Of a stretch of 64,000 nt of DNA, positions 17,897 through 26,348 are shown in pieces. Source of the DNA: Falsiruegeria mediterranea M17. Lineage in GTDB: Bacteria > Pseudomonadota > Alphaproteobacteria > Rhodobacterales > Rhodobacteraceae. The notes under the pieces were generated by a model that did no database searches, was not told where the DNA came from, and saw only the letters and a list, made by a program, of their open reading frames with translations. The first letter of the stretch is position 1, and every line of letters starts with the position of its first letter. The position numbers and the translations under genes were made by a program. The DNA lies in the NCBI RefSeq assembly GCF_900302455.1, contig NZ_ONZG01000009.1:124001-188000 (forward strand), written 5' to 3'.

Positions 17897-17951
17897 CCTG
17901 TGATCATTATCCCTGCACCTGCTAACTGCACGGCACTGAAGGGAAGAGGTC

Positions 17952-19583
17952 ATGGCGCAACCGAACATTTACGAACAGCATCTGGATCAGAACCGGGCCA
18001 ACCACGCCGCGCTGTCCCCGCTCAGCTATCTTGAACGCACGGCGCTGATTTATCCCGACTATCCGGCCCTCGTTTATGGAGACCGCCGCCAGAGCTGGTC
18101 TGAGACCTATGACCGCTGCCGCAGGCTGGCCAGTGCGTTGCACCAGCGGGGTATCGGCAAGGGTGACACCGTATCGATCATCGCCGCCAACATCCCCGAG
18201 ATGTATGAAGCGCATTTTGGCATTCCTATGACTGGCGCTGCGCTGAACGCCATCAACACCCGCCTGGATGCTCCCATCGTGGCCTTCATCTTGCAGCACG
18301 CCGAGGCCAAGGTGCTCCTGGTTGATCCTGAATTCTCAGCCGTTGTGAAAGAGGCGCTGACGCAGTTTGACAGCGCGGACTTGTTGGTGATCGACATCGA
18401 AGACGACAGTTTCGATGGGGGCGAGAAGCTGGGGGCGCTGACCTATGACGCTTTGCTGGCCGAGGGCGATGCGTCGTTTGACTGGTCCCTGCCAGCCGAT
18501 GAATGGGACGCGATCACCTTGAACTATACCTCGGGTACGACCGGCAATCCCAAGGGCGTTGTCTATCATCACCGGGGGGCAGCGCTGAACGCGACCTCGA
18601 ACATTCTGACTTGGGGCATGCCGCAGCATTCCGTGTATTTGTGGACGCTGCCGATGTTCCACTGCAACGGTTGGTGTTTCCCCTGGACCATGGCGGCCAA
18701 TGCCGGTGTATCCGTCTGTCTGCGCGCCGTGCGGGACGAGCCAATTTATCGTGCGTTCCGCGAAGAGAAGGTCACCCATTTCTGCGGTGCGCCCATCGTG
18801 CTGAACATGCTGGCCAACGCGCCGGATGAAATGAAGGACTTTGACCACCAGATCAAAGTCATGACGGCCGGTGCCCCGCCACCAGCTGCCGTGATCGCGA
18901 ATATGGAGGGGATGGGGATCGAGGTGACCCACGTCTACGGTCTGACCGAAACCTATGGCCCGTCGGTTGTGTGCGCATGGAAGGACGAATGGAATGAGCG
19001 CCCTGCTGAGGATCGCGCCGCTCTCAAGGTGCGGCAAGGGGTCAAATATCTCGCGCTTTCGGGCCTGATGGTGGCTGACCCCGAAACGCTGGAGCCGGTG
19101 CCTGCTGATGGCGAAACGATGGGCGAGATCTTCATGCAGGGCAACATCGTGATGAAGGGTTACCTCAAGAACGCCGAGGCGACCGACAAGGCGTTTAACG
19201 GTGGTTGGTTCGCAAGTGGCGATTTGGGAGTGATGCATCCCGATGGTTATGTGGCTCTGAAAGACCGCTCCAAGGACATCATCATCTCAGGAGGTGAAAA
19301 CATCTCATCCGTCGAAGTTGAGGATATCCTGTACAAACACCCTGCGGTGATGGAGGCCGCCGTGGTCGCCCGCCCGGACGAGAAATGGGGCGAGACTCCC
19401 TGCGCCTTTGTCGAACTGAAACCGGGGCAAGATGCGACCGAGGCCGAGATTATCGCCTTTTGTCGCGATTACATGGCCCGTTTCAAAGCGCCCAAGACGG
19501 TGGTGTTCGGCAGCCTGCCCAAAACCTCGACCGGCAAGATCCAGAAATTCGTGCTGCGTGACCAGGCGCGGGCCTTGGGCTGA
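17952..19583 (+). CDS. Acyl-CoA synthetase, candidate methylmercaptopropionate-CoA ligase (DmdB-like)
   Basis: A 543-residue adenylate-forming ligase: P-loop YTSGTTGNPKG (192-202), GLTETYGP, the SGDLGVMHPDGYVALKDR hinge and the C-terminal catalytic Lys in TSTGKIQKF. It activates a carboxylic acid to its CoA ester via an acyl-AMP. Length and sequence resemble roseobacter ligases shown to act as DmdB on 3-methylmercaptopropionate; from memory, Ruegeria pomeroyi has such a gene next to tauABC. Medium- or short-chain fatty acids are alternative substrates. GGGAAGAGG precedes the ATG. Its stop is two bases from the convergent next gene. Confidence 0.85.
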   Translation: MAQPNIYEQHLDQNRANHAALSPLSYLERTALIYPDYPALVYGDRRQSWSETYDRCRRLASALHQRGIGKGDTVSIIAANIPEMYEAHFGIPMTGAALNAINTRLDAPIVAFILQHAEAKVLLVDPEFSAVVKEALTQFDSADLLVIDIEDDSFDGGEKLGALTYDALLAEGDASFDWSLPADEWDAITLNYTSGTTGNPKGVVYHHRGAALNATSNILTWGMPQHSVYLWTLPMFHCNGWCFPWTMAANAGVSVCLRAVRDEPIYRAFREEKVTHFCGAPIVLNMLANAPDEMKDFDHQIKVMTAGAPPPAAVIANMEGMGIEVTHVYGLTETYGPSVVCAWKDEWNERPAEDRAALKVRQGVKYLALSGLMVADPETLEPVPADGETMGEIFMQGNIVMKGYLKNAEATDKAFNGGWFASGDLGVMHPDGYVALKDRSKDIIISGGENISSVEVEDILYKHPAVMEAAVVARPDEKWGETPCAFVELKPGQDATEAEIIAFCRDYMARFKAPKTVVFGSLPKTSTGKIQKFVLRDQARALG

Positions 19584-19585
19584 CA

Positions 19586-19930
19586 TCAGTCAAAGATCGA
19601 TAGATCAAGCTCAAGCAGTTCGCCCATCCAGACCGCCCGATCCCGGTGATCCTCAAGATGCTCACCGGTGTCGGGGTGGGTGAAGATTGTCAGCCCTTGC
19701 CGGTTCAACATCAGCCAGGGCAACACCTGATCCAGCACCTCGGGACCAAACCCCAACTGGCAGCTCCAGCGCGGGTGGGGGCCCACGTTGCGCTCGTGCA
19801 TCCGCCCCATCTTGACGTCGAACAGCCGGGCCGCTTCTTCGCAAACGGCACGCGCGGTTTCGACGGTGTCTGCGCCAAAGTAGACGTGTGCGTGATAACC
19901 TTTGATCTCGGGCATGTCAGCTCCTGTCAT
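19586..19930 (-). CDS. DOPA 4,5-dioxygenase family protein
   Basis: A 114-residue protein with the family features IKGYHAHVYFG near the N-terminus, the GPHPRWSCQLGF block and LTIFTHPDTGEHLEDH, which together supply conserved histidines for a single-metal dioxygenase-like site. Plant and fungal relatives cleave DOPA extradiolically; bacterial members have no established role. The ATG at 19930 or the one at 19915 (MPEIKGYH) could be used. It is convergent with the acyl-CoA synthetase, only two bases apart. Confidence 0.83.
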   Translation of the reverse strand: MTGADMPEIKGYHAHVYFGADTVETARAVCEEAARLFDVKMGRMHERNVGPHPRWSCQLGFGPEVLDQVLPWLMLNRQGLTIFTHPDTGEHLEDHRDRAVWMGELLELDLSIFD

Positions 19931-19988
19931 TGCTGATGCAATGTGACATCCGCACGCCCGGGATCGTCAAGTCACGACTGTAAGTGTC

Positions 19989-20009
19989 GGCGCACAAGAC
20001 CTGTGCGCC
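19989..20009 (-). other. Hairpin downstream of the agmatinase gene
   Basis: GGCGCACA and TGTGCGCC form an 8-bp perfect stem with a five-base loop in the 106-base gap below the ureohydrolase stop. No T-run follows, so it may be a processing or stabilising structure rather than a terminator. Confidence 0.45.
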
Positions 20010-20036
20010 ATTGAAAACGGCGACCGCCATCCGCCT

Positions 20037-20996
20037 CTATTCGTCGCGATGGTGCAGAATGCGTCCGATAGAGTTCATCAAGAGCTGTGCCGCCAGGATC
20101 GATGTGCTGCCTGTTGGGTCATAATCCGGCGCAACCTCGACCAGATCCATGCCGACGATCTCGCCGCGTTGTGCCAGCCCGTCGATCAGTTCCAGGACCT
20201 CGTAATACATGAAGCCACCATGGCTGGGTGTGCCGGTGCCGGGCGCGATGGACGGATCAAAAGCGTCAATGTCGACTGTCAGGTAGTACCGCGCGCCTTC
20301 AGGGATGCGTTTCAGCATCGCCTCGATGCCCATCTTGCGGACATGGCGGACGGACTGAATGTCCGATCCCATCGAGCGGGCGTCTTCGTAGCCGTCTTTG
20401 GCGGTGGACGAGACATTGCGAATACCGATCTGGCTGAGCCCGGTGACATAGGGTTTCTCGGCGGCGCGACGCATCGGGTTACCGTGACCATAGCGCACGC
20501 CGTGGCGTTCATCGACAAAATCCAGATGTGCATCGATCTGCACCACATGGATCGGCTCTTGGTCGTCAAAGGCGTTGATGCACGGGATGTTGATCGAATG
20601 ATCGCCCCCCAGAACCACCGGCAGAGCGCCGGCTTGCAGCATCTTGCGAACGCCGTGTTCGATGTTGGCGTGGCTCTGAATAGTGTCGGTGTGGATGATG
20701 TCGGCGTCGCCGATGTCGACGATGGTGACCTTGGCAGGGTCCAGATAGGTCACGTCGTCCTCAAAATCATACGCTCCGGCGTGGCCAAAGGAAAACAGGG
20801 TTGATGCTTCGCGGATCGCACGCGGACCCATACGCGTGCCGGATCGCCATTGGGTGCCGAAATCGAAGGGCGCACCCATCACGGCAACATCAGCTTCGAT
20901 CTGGTCCCAATCTTCGACGTAAGGGTATTTCCCGAAGGTGCAGATGCCCACAAAAGGCAGATTCAATCGTCCGCTATCATATCCGTGTTTGGCCAT
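20037..20996 (-). CDS. Agmatinase/guanidino-hydrolase family protein
   Basis: A 319-residue ureohydrolase with the dimanganese motifs GGDHSI, DAHLDF and DIDAFDP. It hydrolyses a guanidino group to urea. Agmatine (giving putrescine), guanidinobutyrate and similar compounds are all possible; the family is too broad to fix the substrate. The N-terminal extension (GRLNLPFVGICTFGKYPYVEDWD) is typical of the longer agmatinase/guanidinobutyrase branch. It stands alone between unrelated genes. Confidence 0.88.
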   Translation of the reverse strand: MAKHGYDSGRLNLPFVGICTFGKYPYVEDWDQIEADVAVMGAPFDFGTQWRSGTRMGPRAIREASTLFSFGHAGAYDFEDDVTYLDPAKVTIVDIGDADIIHTDTIQSHANIEHGVRKMLQAGALPVVLGGDHSINIPCINAFDDQEPIHVVQIDAHLDFVDERHGVRYGHGNPMRRAAEKPYVTGLSQIGIRNVSSTAKDGYEDARSMGSDIQSVRHVRKMGIEAMLKRIPEGARYYLTVDIDAFDPSIAPGTGTPSHGGFMYYEVLELIDGLAQRGEIVGMDLVEVAPDYDPTGSTSILAAQLLMNSIGRILHHRDE

Positions 20997-21065
20997 ATCT
21001 TGTCCCCTGTCGTTTTTTCCAACCTAACAACGTGACTTGGGAAAAAGACAGTTCGAAAGCGTCAA

Positions 21066-21099
21066 AACGCGTCGGAGGCCGCGCAATTTGCGGCCTCCG
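21066..21099 (-). terminator. Terminator of the cyclase-family gene
   Basis: CGGAGGCCGC (21073-21082) and GCGGCCTCCG (21090-21099) form a perfect 10-bp stem with a seven-base loop, 10 bases after the stop of the cyclase-family gene. On the minus strand it is followed by GACGCGTTTTG. Confidence 0.7.
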
Positions 21100-21108
21100 G
21101 GGGGGCGA

Positions 21109-22053
21109 TCAGTACAGCGCGACCGGGTTAATGATCATCTGAACAGTGCCGCGAATGCGGGCCTGGCCCAGAACAAACATGAACTCGTTGACGCCATCGG
21201 CTAGAACCGGGCCGGTGTTCATCGTTTCAAGGATATAGATGCCGTGGTCCTTGAGCAGTATGACGTGGCCATAAAATGCGCCATCGCCGGGCGCGGGCGG
21301 AACCGGCTCGATGCCCCAGGTGTCGGCTCCCACGGCCATCACATCGAGCGACGCCAAATAGCGCGAGCCGCTGACATTGATGCCGGGTTCACCCGATACC
21401 CAGGCGGTCGGATCGGATTCAAGCGTGTTCTCGGTCCAGCCGGTGTGGAACAGAACGATGTCACCTTTGCCAATGCTGACACCTTGTGCCTCGGCTGCGG
21501 CCTTGATCTCTTCTTCGCCGAAATGCTCACCCGCAGTCAGGTAATCCTTCCCGGCATGTTTTGCCATATCCAGAATGACGGCGCGGCCAACCAATGGCGG
21601 GATATTGTGGACACCCAGTTTGGTGAGGCCAGTGATGGCTGAAATCTCTTTCTCGTCGGCGCAGTTGTAATAGAATCCGCCCTCGCCCAAATGACCCAGC
21701 CCGTCGATCTGGCTGCCGATGCCAACCCAGGTTTGAAGCAGGTCATCGTTGTAGTTGCCGGGATAGCCGAAGGCATCCAGTTTCTGACCGCCCTGCTGGT
21801 TGGGTTGCACCACCTGCAGGCTCAGCGAGCGGGGTGGGAACGCGGGTGTATTGGAATCGATCACGATGCCAAGCGGTTGCGACTTGCCCTGTTTGATCAG
21901 CGCAGCTGCTTTGAGGGTGTTTTCCGGGCTCACCAGATTGGCGGACCCCAGTTCGTCACCTTCACCCCATTTGGATGGGGTGCAATCGGCGGCCCAGGTG
22001 CTGGTTGCAAGGCTGATGGCGCAGGCAAATCCTGCGAATAATGATGCCTTCAA
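21109..22053 (-). CDS. Exported cyclase-family (kynurenine-formamidase-like) hydrolase
   Basis: A 314-residue protein. The TTG at 22053 is chosen because GGGAGGA lies just before it and it begins a good signal peptide (MKASLFAGFACAISLATSTWA, cleavage before ADC). The body shows the cyclase/DUF family pattern QTWVGIGSQIDGLGHLG (H in the usual DxxxH-like metal site), LGVHNIPPLVGRAVILDM and GDIVLFHTGWTEN. Relatives include KynB and manganese-dependent hydrolases of carboxylic amides or esters. It would act in the periplasm. It is not part of a clear pathway here. Confidence 0.8.
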   Translation of the reverse strand: MKASLFAGFACAISLATSTWAADCTPSKWGEGDELGSANLVSPENTLKAAALIKQGKSQPLGIVIDSNTPAFPPRSLSLQVVQPNQQGGQKLDAFGYPGNYNDDLLQTWVGIGSQIDGLGHLGEGGFYYNCADEKEISAITGLTKLGVHNIPPLVGRAVILDMAKHAGKDYLTAGEHFGEEEIKAAAEAQGVSIGKGDIVLFHTGWTENTLESDPTAWVSGEPGINVSGSRYLASLDVMAVGADTWGIEPVPPAPGDGAFYGHVILLKDHGIYILETMNTGPVLADGVNEFMFVLGQARIRGTVQMIINPVALY

Positions 22054-22170
22054 AGGTCTTCCTCCCAATTGGTTCGGGAAAACTCCGAACGCGCCAAGCC
22101 TAACACGGCTTTGCGTGGCTCAAAGAGGAGGGGGATAGAAAACTACCGCATAGGTAGAATTTCCCCTACG

Positions 22171-22815
22171 TCACTTTTCGGTAGGTGCCCATTGATCCGG
22201 ATGGGCCGCAGCAAACGCTGGATGTGCGGTGCAGGCTATTTCTACGCCCGAAAGGCGCGGCATGTCGGCAAAGTCGGCCCCCCATCGACGCGCGTTATAG
22301 AGTTGCGGCATCAGGCAGATGTCAGCCAATCCAGGCGTGTCACCGGTGCAGAAGGGGGCTTGGTCGTAGGCACCCAGAAGGGTCTCGAAGGCTTGCAGGC
22401 CGGGTCGGATGAAATGAACCATCCAGTCGCCCGGCATCCCGTCGGCCCCGCCGCTAAGTGCGGTGGCAAATTTGGCGACTTGAAGGTTGCAGACCGGGTG
22501 AATGTCGACGGCAATGGCATGTGCAAGGGCCTGTGCTTGCGCGCGGGCCGCAGGGTCTTTTGGCAGCAGGCACAATTCTCGGGTCAGATCCAGATAATCA
22601 AGGATCGCCAGAGACTGGGTCAAACGAAGCCCGTCAATTTCCAGAACTGGCACAAATCCTTGCGGATTGCGCTCGAGATGCTCGGGCGTTTTGTGCTCGC
22701 CTTTGACCAGATCTACGGAAATGGCCTGATACTCGATACCTGCCAAGTGCAACGCAATGCGCAACCGATAACTGGCTGAGGACCGCCAGTAGTCAAAAAG
22801 GATCGTATTGCTCAT
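22171..22815 (-). CDS. maiA: Maleylacetoacetate isomerase
   Basis: A 214-residue zeta-class glutathione transferase. The glutathione-activating motif SSASYRLRIAL follows the N-terminal strand, then NPQGFVPVLEIDG and TQSLAILDYLD (the glutathione gamma-glutamyl site), and IHPVCNLQV in the C-terminal helical domain, as in MaiA/GstZ. It isomerises maleylacetoacetate to fumarylacetoacetate between HmgA and FahA. It is the last gene of the homogentisate operon, 66 bases after the VOC gene. Confidence 0.92.
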   Translation of the reverse strand: MSNTILFDYWRSSASYRLRIALHLAGIEYQAISVDLVKGEHKTPEHLERNPQGFVPVLEIDGLRLTQSLAILDYLDLTRELCLLPKDPAARAQAQALAHAIAVDIHPVCNLQVAKFATALSGGADGMPGDWMVHFIRPGLQAFETLLGAYDQAPFCTGDTPGLADICLMPQLYNARRWGADFADMPRLSGVEIACTAHPAFAAAHPDQWAPTEK

Positions 22816-22881
22816 CGGGGCCTCCGTACGCGTGCGTTCGACCGGCCCTAATGGACCGGTCGTTTACTTAGTTTAGCGGGT

Positions 22882-23427
22882 TCAGCCCGTTTTGTTCAGC
22901 TCTTTGGCGTGCAGCCAGTCGGCGTGCTTGGGGGCCTTCTTGGTCACGGACCATTCATTGAGCATGTCCCACTTCACCTCGTCCATACGCTTGAGCATGG
23001 CCTCTTCTTCGGGATCCGGGCAGGCCAGTTCGACACGGTGACCATTGGGGTCGAAGAAATAGATCGAGTGGAAGATCGAATGATCGGTGACACCCAGAAC
23101 TTCGACGCCATTGGCCTCGAGGTGCTCCTTGAACTCGATCAGGGTCTCGCGGTCCTTGACCTTGAACGCGATGTGCTGAACCCAGATCGGGGTGTTTGGG
23201 TCACGCCCCATTTCCGGCTTGGTCGGCAGTTCAAAGAAGGCCAGCACATTGCCGTCACCTGCATTCAGGAACAGGTGCATGTAGGGATCGGGCTCGTGGG
23301 TGGACGGCACGTGATCCTCGGCAATCGCCAGAATGAAATCCATGTTCAGCATCTTGCCGTACCATTCCACCGTCTCCTTCGCGTCCTTGCAGCGATAGGC
23401 AACGTGGTGGATTTTTTCGACTTTCAT
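22882..23427 (-). CDS. VOC-superfamily (glyoxalase/dioxygenase) protein in the homogentisate operon
   Basis: A 181-residue vicinal-oxygen-chelate protein with two beta-alpha-beta-beta-beta modules: IHHVAYRCKDAKETVEWYGKMLNM with the first metal His, WVQHIAFKVKDRE with the second, and FFDPNGHRVELA with the terminal Glu. It might be an extradiol-type dioxygenase, an isomerase or a glyoxalase. It is too short to be 4-hydroxyphenylpyruvate dioxygenase (about 350 residues). GGAGG precedes the ATG and the start lies three bases after the DUF2783 stop. The role in aromatic breakdown is inferred from position only. Confidence 0.83.
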   Translation of the reverse strand: MKVEKIHHVAYRCKDAKETVEWYGKMLNMDFILAIAEDHVPSTHEPDPYMHLFLNAGDGNVLAFFELPTKPEMGRDPNTPIWVQHIAFKVKDRETLIEFKEHLEANGVEVLGVTDHSIFHSIYFFDPNGHRVELACPDPEEEAMLKRMDEVKWDMLNEWSVTKKAPKHADWLHAKELNKTG

Positions 23428-23430
23428 GTA

Positions 23431-23631
23431 TCAAACCTCCTTTTTGAGCGCGGCAGCCGCCAGCGCTTGGGTCAGGATCGCGCGGTTTCCAATGTGGTTT
23501 GCCAGCACCAGCACCAGACGCGCGTTCAGCACGTCGCTGTCGGCCTTGTCCAGGCCCTCGTGGTTTGCCAGCAGTTCGGCATAGAAATCATCTGCGCCGT
23601 CGATGTTCGGGGTCAGGATCAGGTCATCCAT
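23431..23631 (-). CDS. DUF2783 small protein, candidate MhaB-type coupling protein
   Basis: A 66-residue soluble protein (LNARLVLVLANHIGNRAILTQALAAA is the conserved helix) of the DUF2783 family. It starts five bases after the flavin monooxygenase stop. From memory, Pseudomonas putida 3-hydroxyphenylacetate 6-hydroxylase needs a flavoprotein of about 62 kDa (MhaA) and a coupling protein of about 6 kDa (MhaB). The size, order and homogentisate context match that pair. The identity with MhaB is inference. Confidence 0.75.
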   Translation of the reverse strand: MDDLILTPNIDGADDFYAELLANHEGLDKADSDVLNARLVLVLANHIGNRAILTQALAAAALKKEV

Positions 23632-23636
23632 CTGGG

Positions 23637-25247
23637 TTACTCCTTGCCTGTGGCGCGACGGATCGCGGCGCGGATTTGCGGTTCGTCAAAGCTGGGTCGG
23701 CGGGCGGCCACGTGTTGATCCGGGCGGATCAGGTATACACCGCTCTCGTTGTCACCGAGGTAGCGTTCCTTGAGCGCCAGCGTCGCATCATCCTTGACCG
23801 ACAGCGCCAGGCGGGTGACCTCGACGCCGTCTTCTTCGATCAGATCAGGTGCGTCCGCGTCGATCGTGAGCAGGGTGAACTTGTCCGCCAGCTTGGGCAG
23901 CAGGAACTCATCCCCCAGCGGCGCATCGGGGCAGGGCGAACCGGGCCGTGTTCGGGCCGGGCCATCCAGCGCATCGGCCGAATTCAAGGGCGAGCCATCG
24001 TATGTGCAGGGCACCGACAGGCGGCCCGAGTTCACCAGCGGGCGCGCAAATTCGTGATGCTCACTCAGGTCCAGTACGGCGTCGCGCAGAATGCGGCTCA
24101 TCTCGGATTTGGGCGTGATGAAGTCGGTCGAACGCGACGAATTCAGGATGTTCTCATCCGCGCCGTGAACCCGCTCCATGTCATAGCTGTCCAGCAGGCT
24201 TTCGGGTGCTTTGCCCTCCATTACCAGCCTCAGCTTCCAGATCAGGTTGTCGGTGTCCTGCAGGCCCGAGTTCGCGCCCCGTGCACCAAACGGTGAGACC
24301 TGATGTGCAGCGTCACCAGCAAAGATTACGCGCCCATGGCGGAACTGCTCCATTCGACGACATTGGAAGGTGTAGATGCTGACCCATTCCAGCTCGAACT
24401 GAACGTCCTCGCCCAGCATCGCCTTAAGGCGCGGGATCACATTCTCGGGGCGTTTTTCACGCTCCTTGTCGATGTCCCAACCTAGCTGCAGGTCGATGCG
24501 CCAAACGCCATCGGGTTGCTTGTGCAGCAGCGCAGACTGGCCCTTGTTGAAGGGCGGATCGAACCAGAACCAGCGCTCGGTCGGGAAATCGGCGTCCATG
24601 ATCACATCAGCGATCAGGAAATTGTCTTCGAACACACGACCGACAAAATCCTTGCCCAGCATCCGGCGCGTGGGTGAGCCTGCCCCGTCACAGGCGATCA
24701 GCCAATCGGCTTCGAGTGTGTAGGATCCTTCGGGCGTTTCTACCTCAAGCTTCACGTGGTCCGGGTGCGTACCGATGGCCTCAACCTTGTTGCGGCCACG
24801 GATTTCGATGGGTGCGCCTTGCTCCTGCAGTTCGCGGACGCGGTTCACCATGTATTCTTCGAAGTAATATTGTTGAAGATTGATGAAGGCCGGGCGGGCG
24901 TGGCCCTCTTCGGGCAGCAGGTTGAAGTCATAGACCTGGCGGTCGTCAAAGAACACCTTGCCCAGGTTCCACTGAACCCCCTTGTCGACCATCGGCTGAC
25001 CGCAGCCTAGGCGGTCAAGGATCTCCAGCGGGCGTTTGGCGAAACAGATGGCACGGCTGCCAAAGCTGACCTTGTCATTGTCGTCCAGTACGACAACTTC
25101 GATCCCTTGTTGCGCCAGGTCAATTGCGGCGGCCAAACCAACGGGCCCTGCGCCGATCACTGCGACCTTGTGCCGAACCGGCGCAGGTGCGTCCTGATCC
25201 GGGCTGCGGTCGTAGGCATAGAGTGGAACTTCGAAAATCTTGTTCAT
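23637..25247 (-). CDS. Class A FAD monooxygenase, candidate 3-hydroxyphenylacetate 6-hydroxylase (MhaA-like)
   Basis: A 536-residue flavoprotein hydroxylase with GxGxxG in VAVIGAGPVGLAAAIDLAQQGIEVVVLDDND, the DG motif in WLIACDGAGSPTRRMLG and the GD motif in VIFAGDAAHQVSPFGARGANSGLQD, plus a thioredoxin-like C-terminal domain as in MhpA and phenol hydroxylases. ATG at 25247 has GGAGGAGAACCC before it; the frame is open 36 bases further. It lies between fahA-side genes and the 66-residue DUF2783 gene. Adding a hydroxyl to 3-hydroxyphenylacetate would give homogentisate, the substrate of HmgA in the same operon. MhpA-like 3-hydroxyphenylpropionate hydroxylation is the alternative. Confidence 0.85.
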   Translation of the reverse strand: MNKIFEVPLYAYDRSPDQDAPAPVRHKVAVIGAGPVGLAAAIDLAQQGIEVVVLDDNDKVSFGSRAICFAKRPLEILDRLGCGQPMVDKGVQWNLGKVFFDDRQVYDFNLLPEEGHARPAFINLQQYYFEEYMVNRVRELQEQGAPIEIRGRNKVEAIGTHPDHVKLEVETPEGSYTLEADWLIACDGAGSPTRRMLGKDFVGRVFEDNFLIADVIMDADFPTERWFWFDPPFNKGQSALLHKQPDGVWRIDLQLGWDIDKEREKRPENVIPRLKAMLGEDVQFELEWVSIYTFQCRRMEQFRHGRVIFAGDAAHQVSPFGARGANSGLQDTDNLIWKLRLVMEGKAPESLLDSYDMERVHGADENILNSSRSTDFITPKSEMSRILRDAVLDLSEHHEFARPLVNSGRLSVPCTYDGSPLNSADALDGPARTRPGSPCPDAPLGDEFLLPKLADKFTLLTIDADAPDLIEEDGVEVTRLALSVKDDATLALKERYLGDNESGVYLIRPDQHVAARRPSFDEPQIRAAIRRATGKE

Positions 25248-25385
25248 GGGTTCTCCTCCCTTCGAACAGTGCGATAGGCACAAGTTTCCTGGGTCCCGGC
25301 GATGGCTCGCCGGGAGTGATGGTTCATTCTCTGTCGTTTCGGTTCAGGGCGACACGATCTGGATCAAAGACGCCCCAGCAGTGCG

Positions 25386-26336
25386 TTAGCCCTGCAACTC
25401 GGCCCACATTTCCAGATCGCGCTTGTCGGTCCAGATACGGGGGTGTGCGATGCCGCGTGCCTCGTCATAAGCGCGGGCGACGTTGAAGGGCAGGCAATGC
25501 TCATAGATGGCATAGTCTGCGAATTTCGGGTCACATTCGGCACGCACGGCGTCCCATGCCTCTTTCAGCGAGCCACCGCGTGCGGCAATGCGCTGAACCG
25601 GGCGATAGGTGCTTTCGACGAAATCGCGGGTGTTTTCGATGGCAGCGTTCACCATCTCTTTGCCCACCAGGGCGTCGCCGCGACCCGGCGCAATCGCGTC
25701 CACGTCATAGGCTTTGATGTTGTCGAGCGTTTGACCCCAATCGGCAAAGTGACCGTCGCCGCAGTAGCAGGCCGAGTGGTATTCGACGATGTCCCCGGTG
25801 AACATGACGTTCTGATCCGGCACGTGGATCACCGCGTCACCGGCAGTATGGGCACGGCCGATCTGTTTGATGTCGACCCGGCGTTTGCCGAGGAAAACGG
25901 TCATCTGATCGGTGAACGTCGTGGTTGGGTAGGTAAGTCCAGGGATGCTTTCGTGCCCTTCGAACAGACGGGGAAAGCGTTGGAATTCGCTGTCCCAGTC
26001 CTCTTGTCCGCGCTCCAACACCATGTTGTAGGCGGTGTTCGACATGATGATCTGCTGCGCGCTGAAGGCGCTCGCCCCCAGTACGCGAACAGCGTGATAG
26101 TGGGTCAACACAACATGGGTGATCGGTTTGTCGGTCACCGAGCGCACGCATTCGATCACCTTGTTGGCCAGGCGCGGGGTCGCCTGTGCCTCGACGATCA
26201 TCACGCTGTCATCACCGATGATCACGCCCGAGTTCGGGTCGCCCTCGGCGGTAAAGGCGTACAGCCCTTCGCCGATCTCATCAAAGGTGATTTTTTTCTC
26301 AGACATGTCCCCTTGGGACGCGAAAGCTTTTGCCAT
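25386..26336 (-). CDS. Metallo-beta-lactamase-fold hydrolase with altered metal motif
   Basis: A 316-residue MBL-fold protein (GDDSVMIVEAQATPRLANKVIECVR, then HVVLTHYHAVRVLGAS, GRAHTAGDAVIHVP and VMFTGDIVEYH). The usual HxHxDH reads H-Y-H-A-V-R, so the Asp and His of the second metal site are missing, while the later His and Asp are kept. It might be a one-metal hydrolase or bind another ligand. It lies 12 bases after fahA and 138 bases before the monooxygenase in the same direction. Role in aromatic breakdown is unknown. AAGGAAA precedes the ATG. Confidence 0.83.
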   Translation of the reverse strand: MAKAFASQGDMSEKKITFDEIGEGLYAFTAEGDPNSGVIIGDDSVMIVEAQATPRLANKVIECVRSVTDKPITHVVLTHYHAVRVLGASAFSAQQIIMSNTAYNMVLERGQEDWDSEFQRFPRLFEGHESIPGLTYPTTTFTDQMTVFLGKRRVDIKQIGRAHTAGDAVIHVPDQNVMFTGDIVEYHSACYCGDGHFADWGQTLDNIKAYDVDAIAPGRGDALVGKEMVNAAIENTRDFVESTYRPVQRIAARGGSLKEAWDAVRAECDPKFADYAIYEHCLPFNVARAYDEARGIAHPRIWTDKRDLEMWAELQG

Positions 26337-26348
26337 GGGTCAGTTTCC

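Noticed and set aside
22882-23427. 4-hydroxyphenylpyruvate dioxygenase as the source of homogentisate
   Set aside because: The VOC protein has 181 residues, about half the needed length, and lacks the HppD C-terminal pattern.
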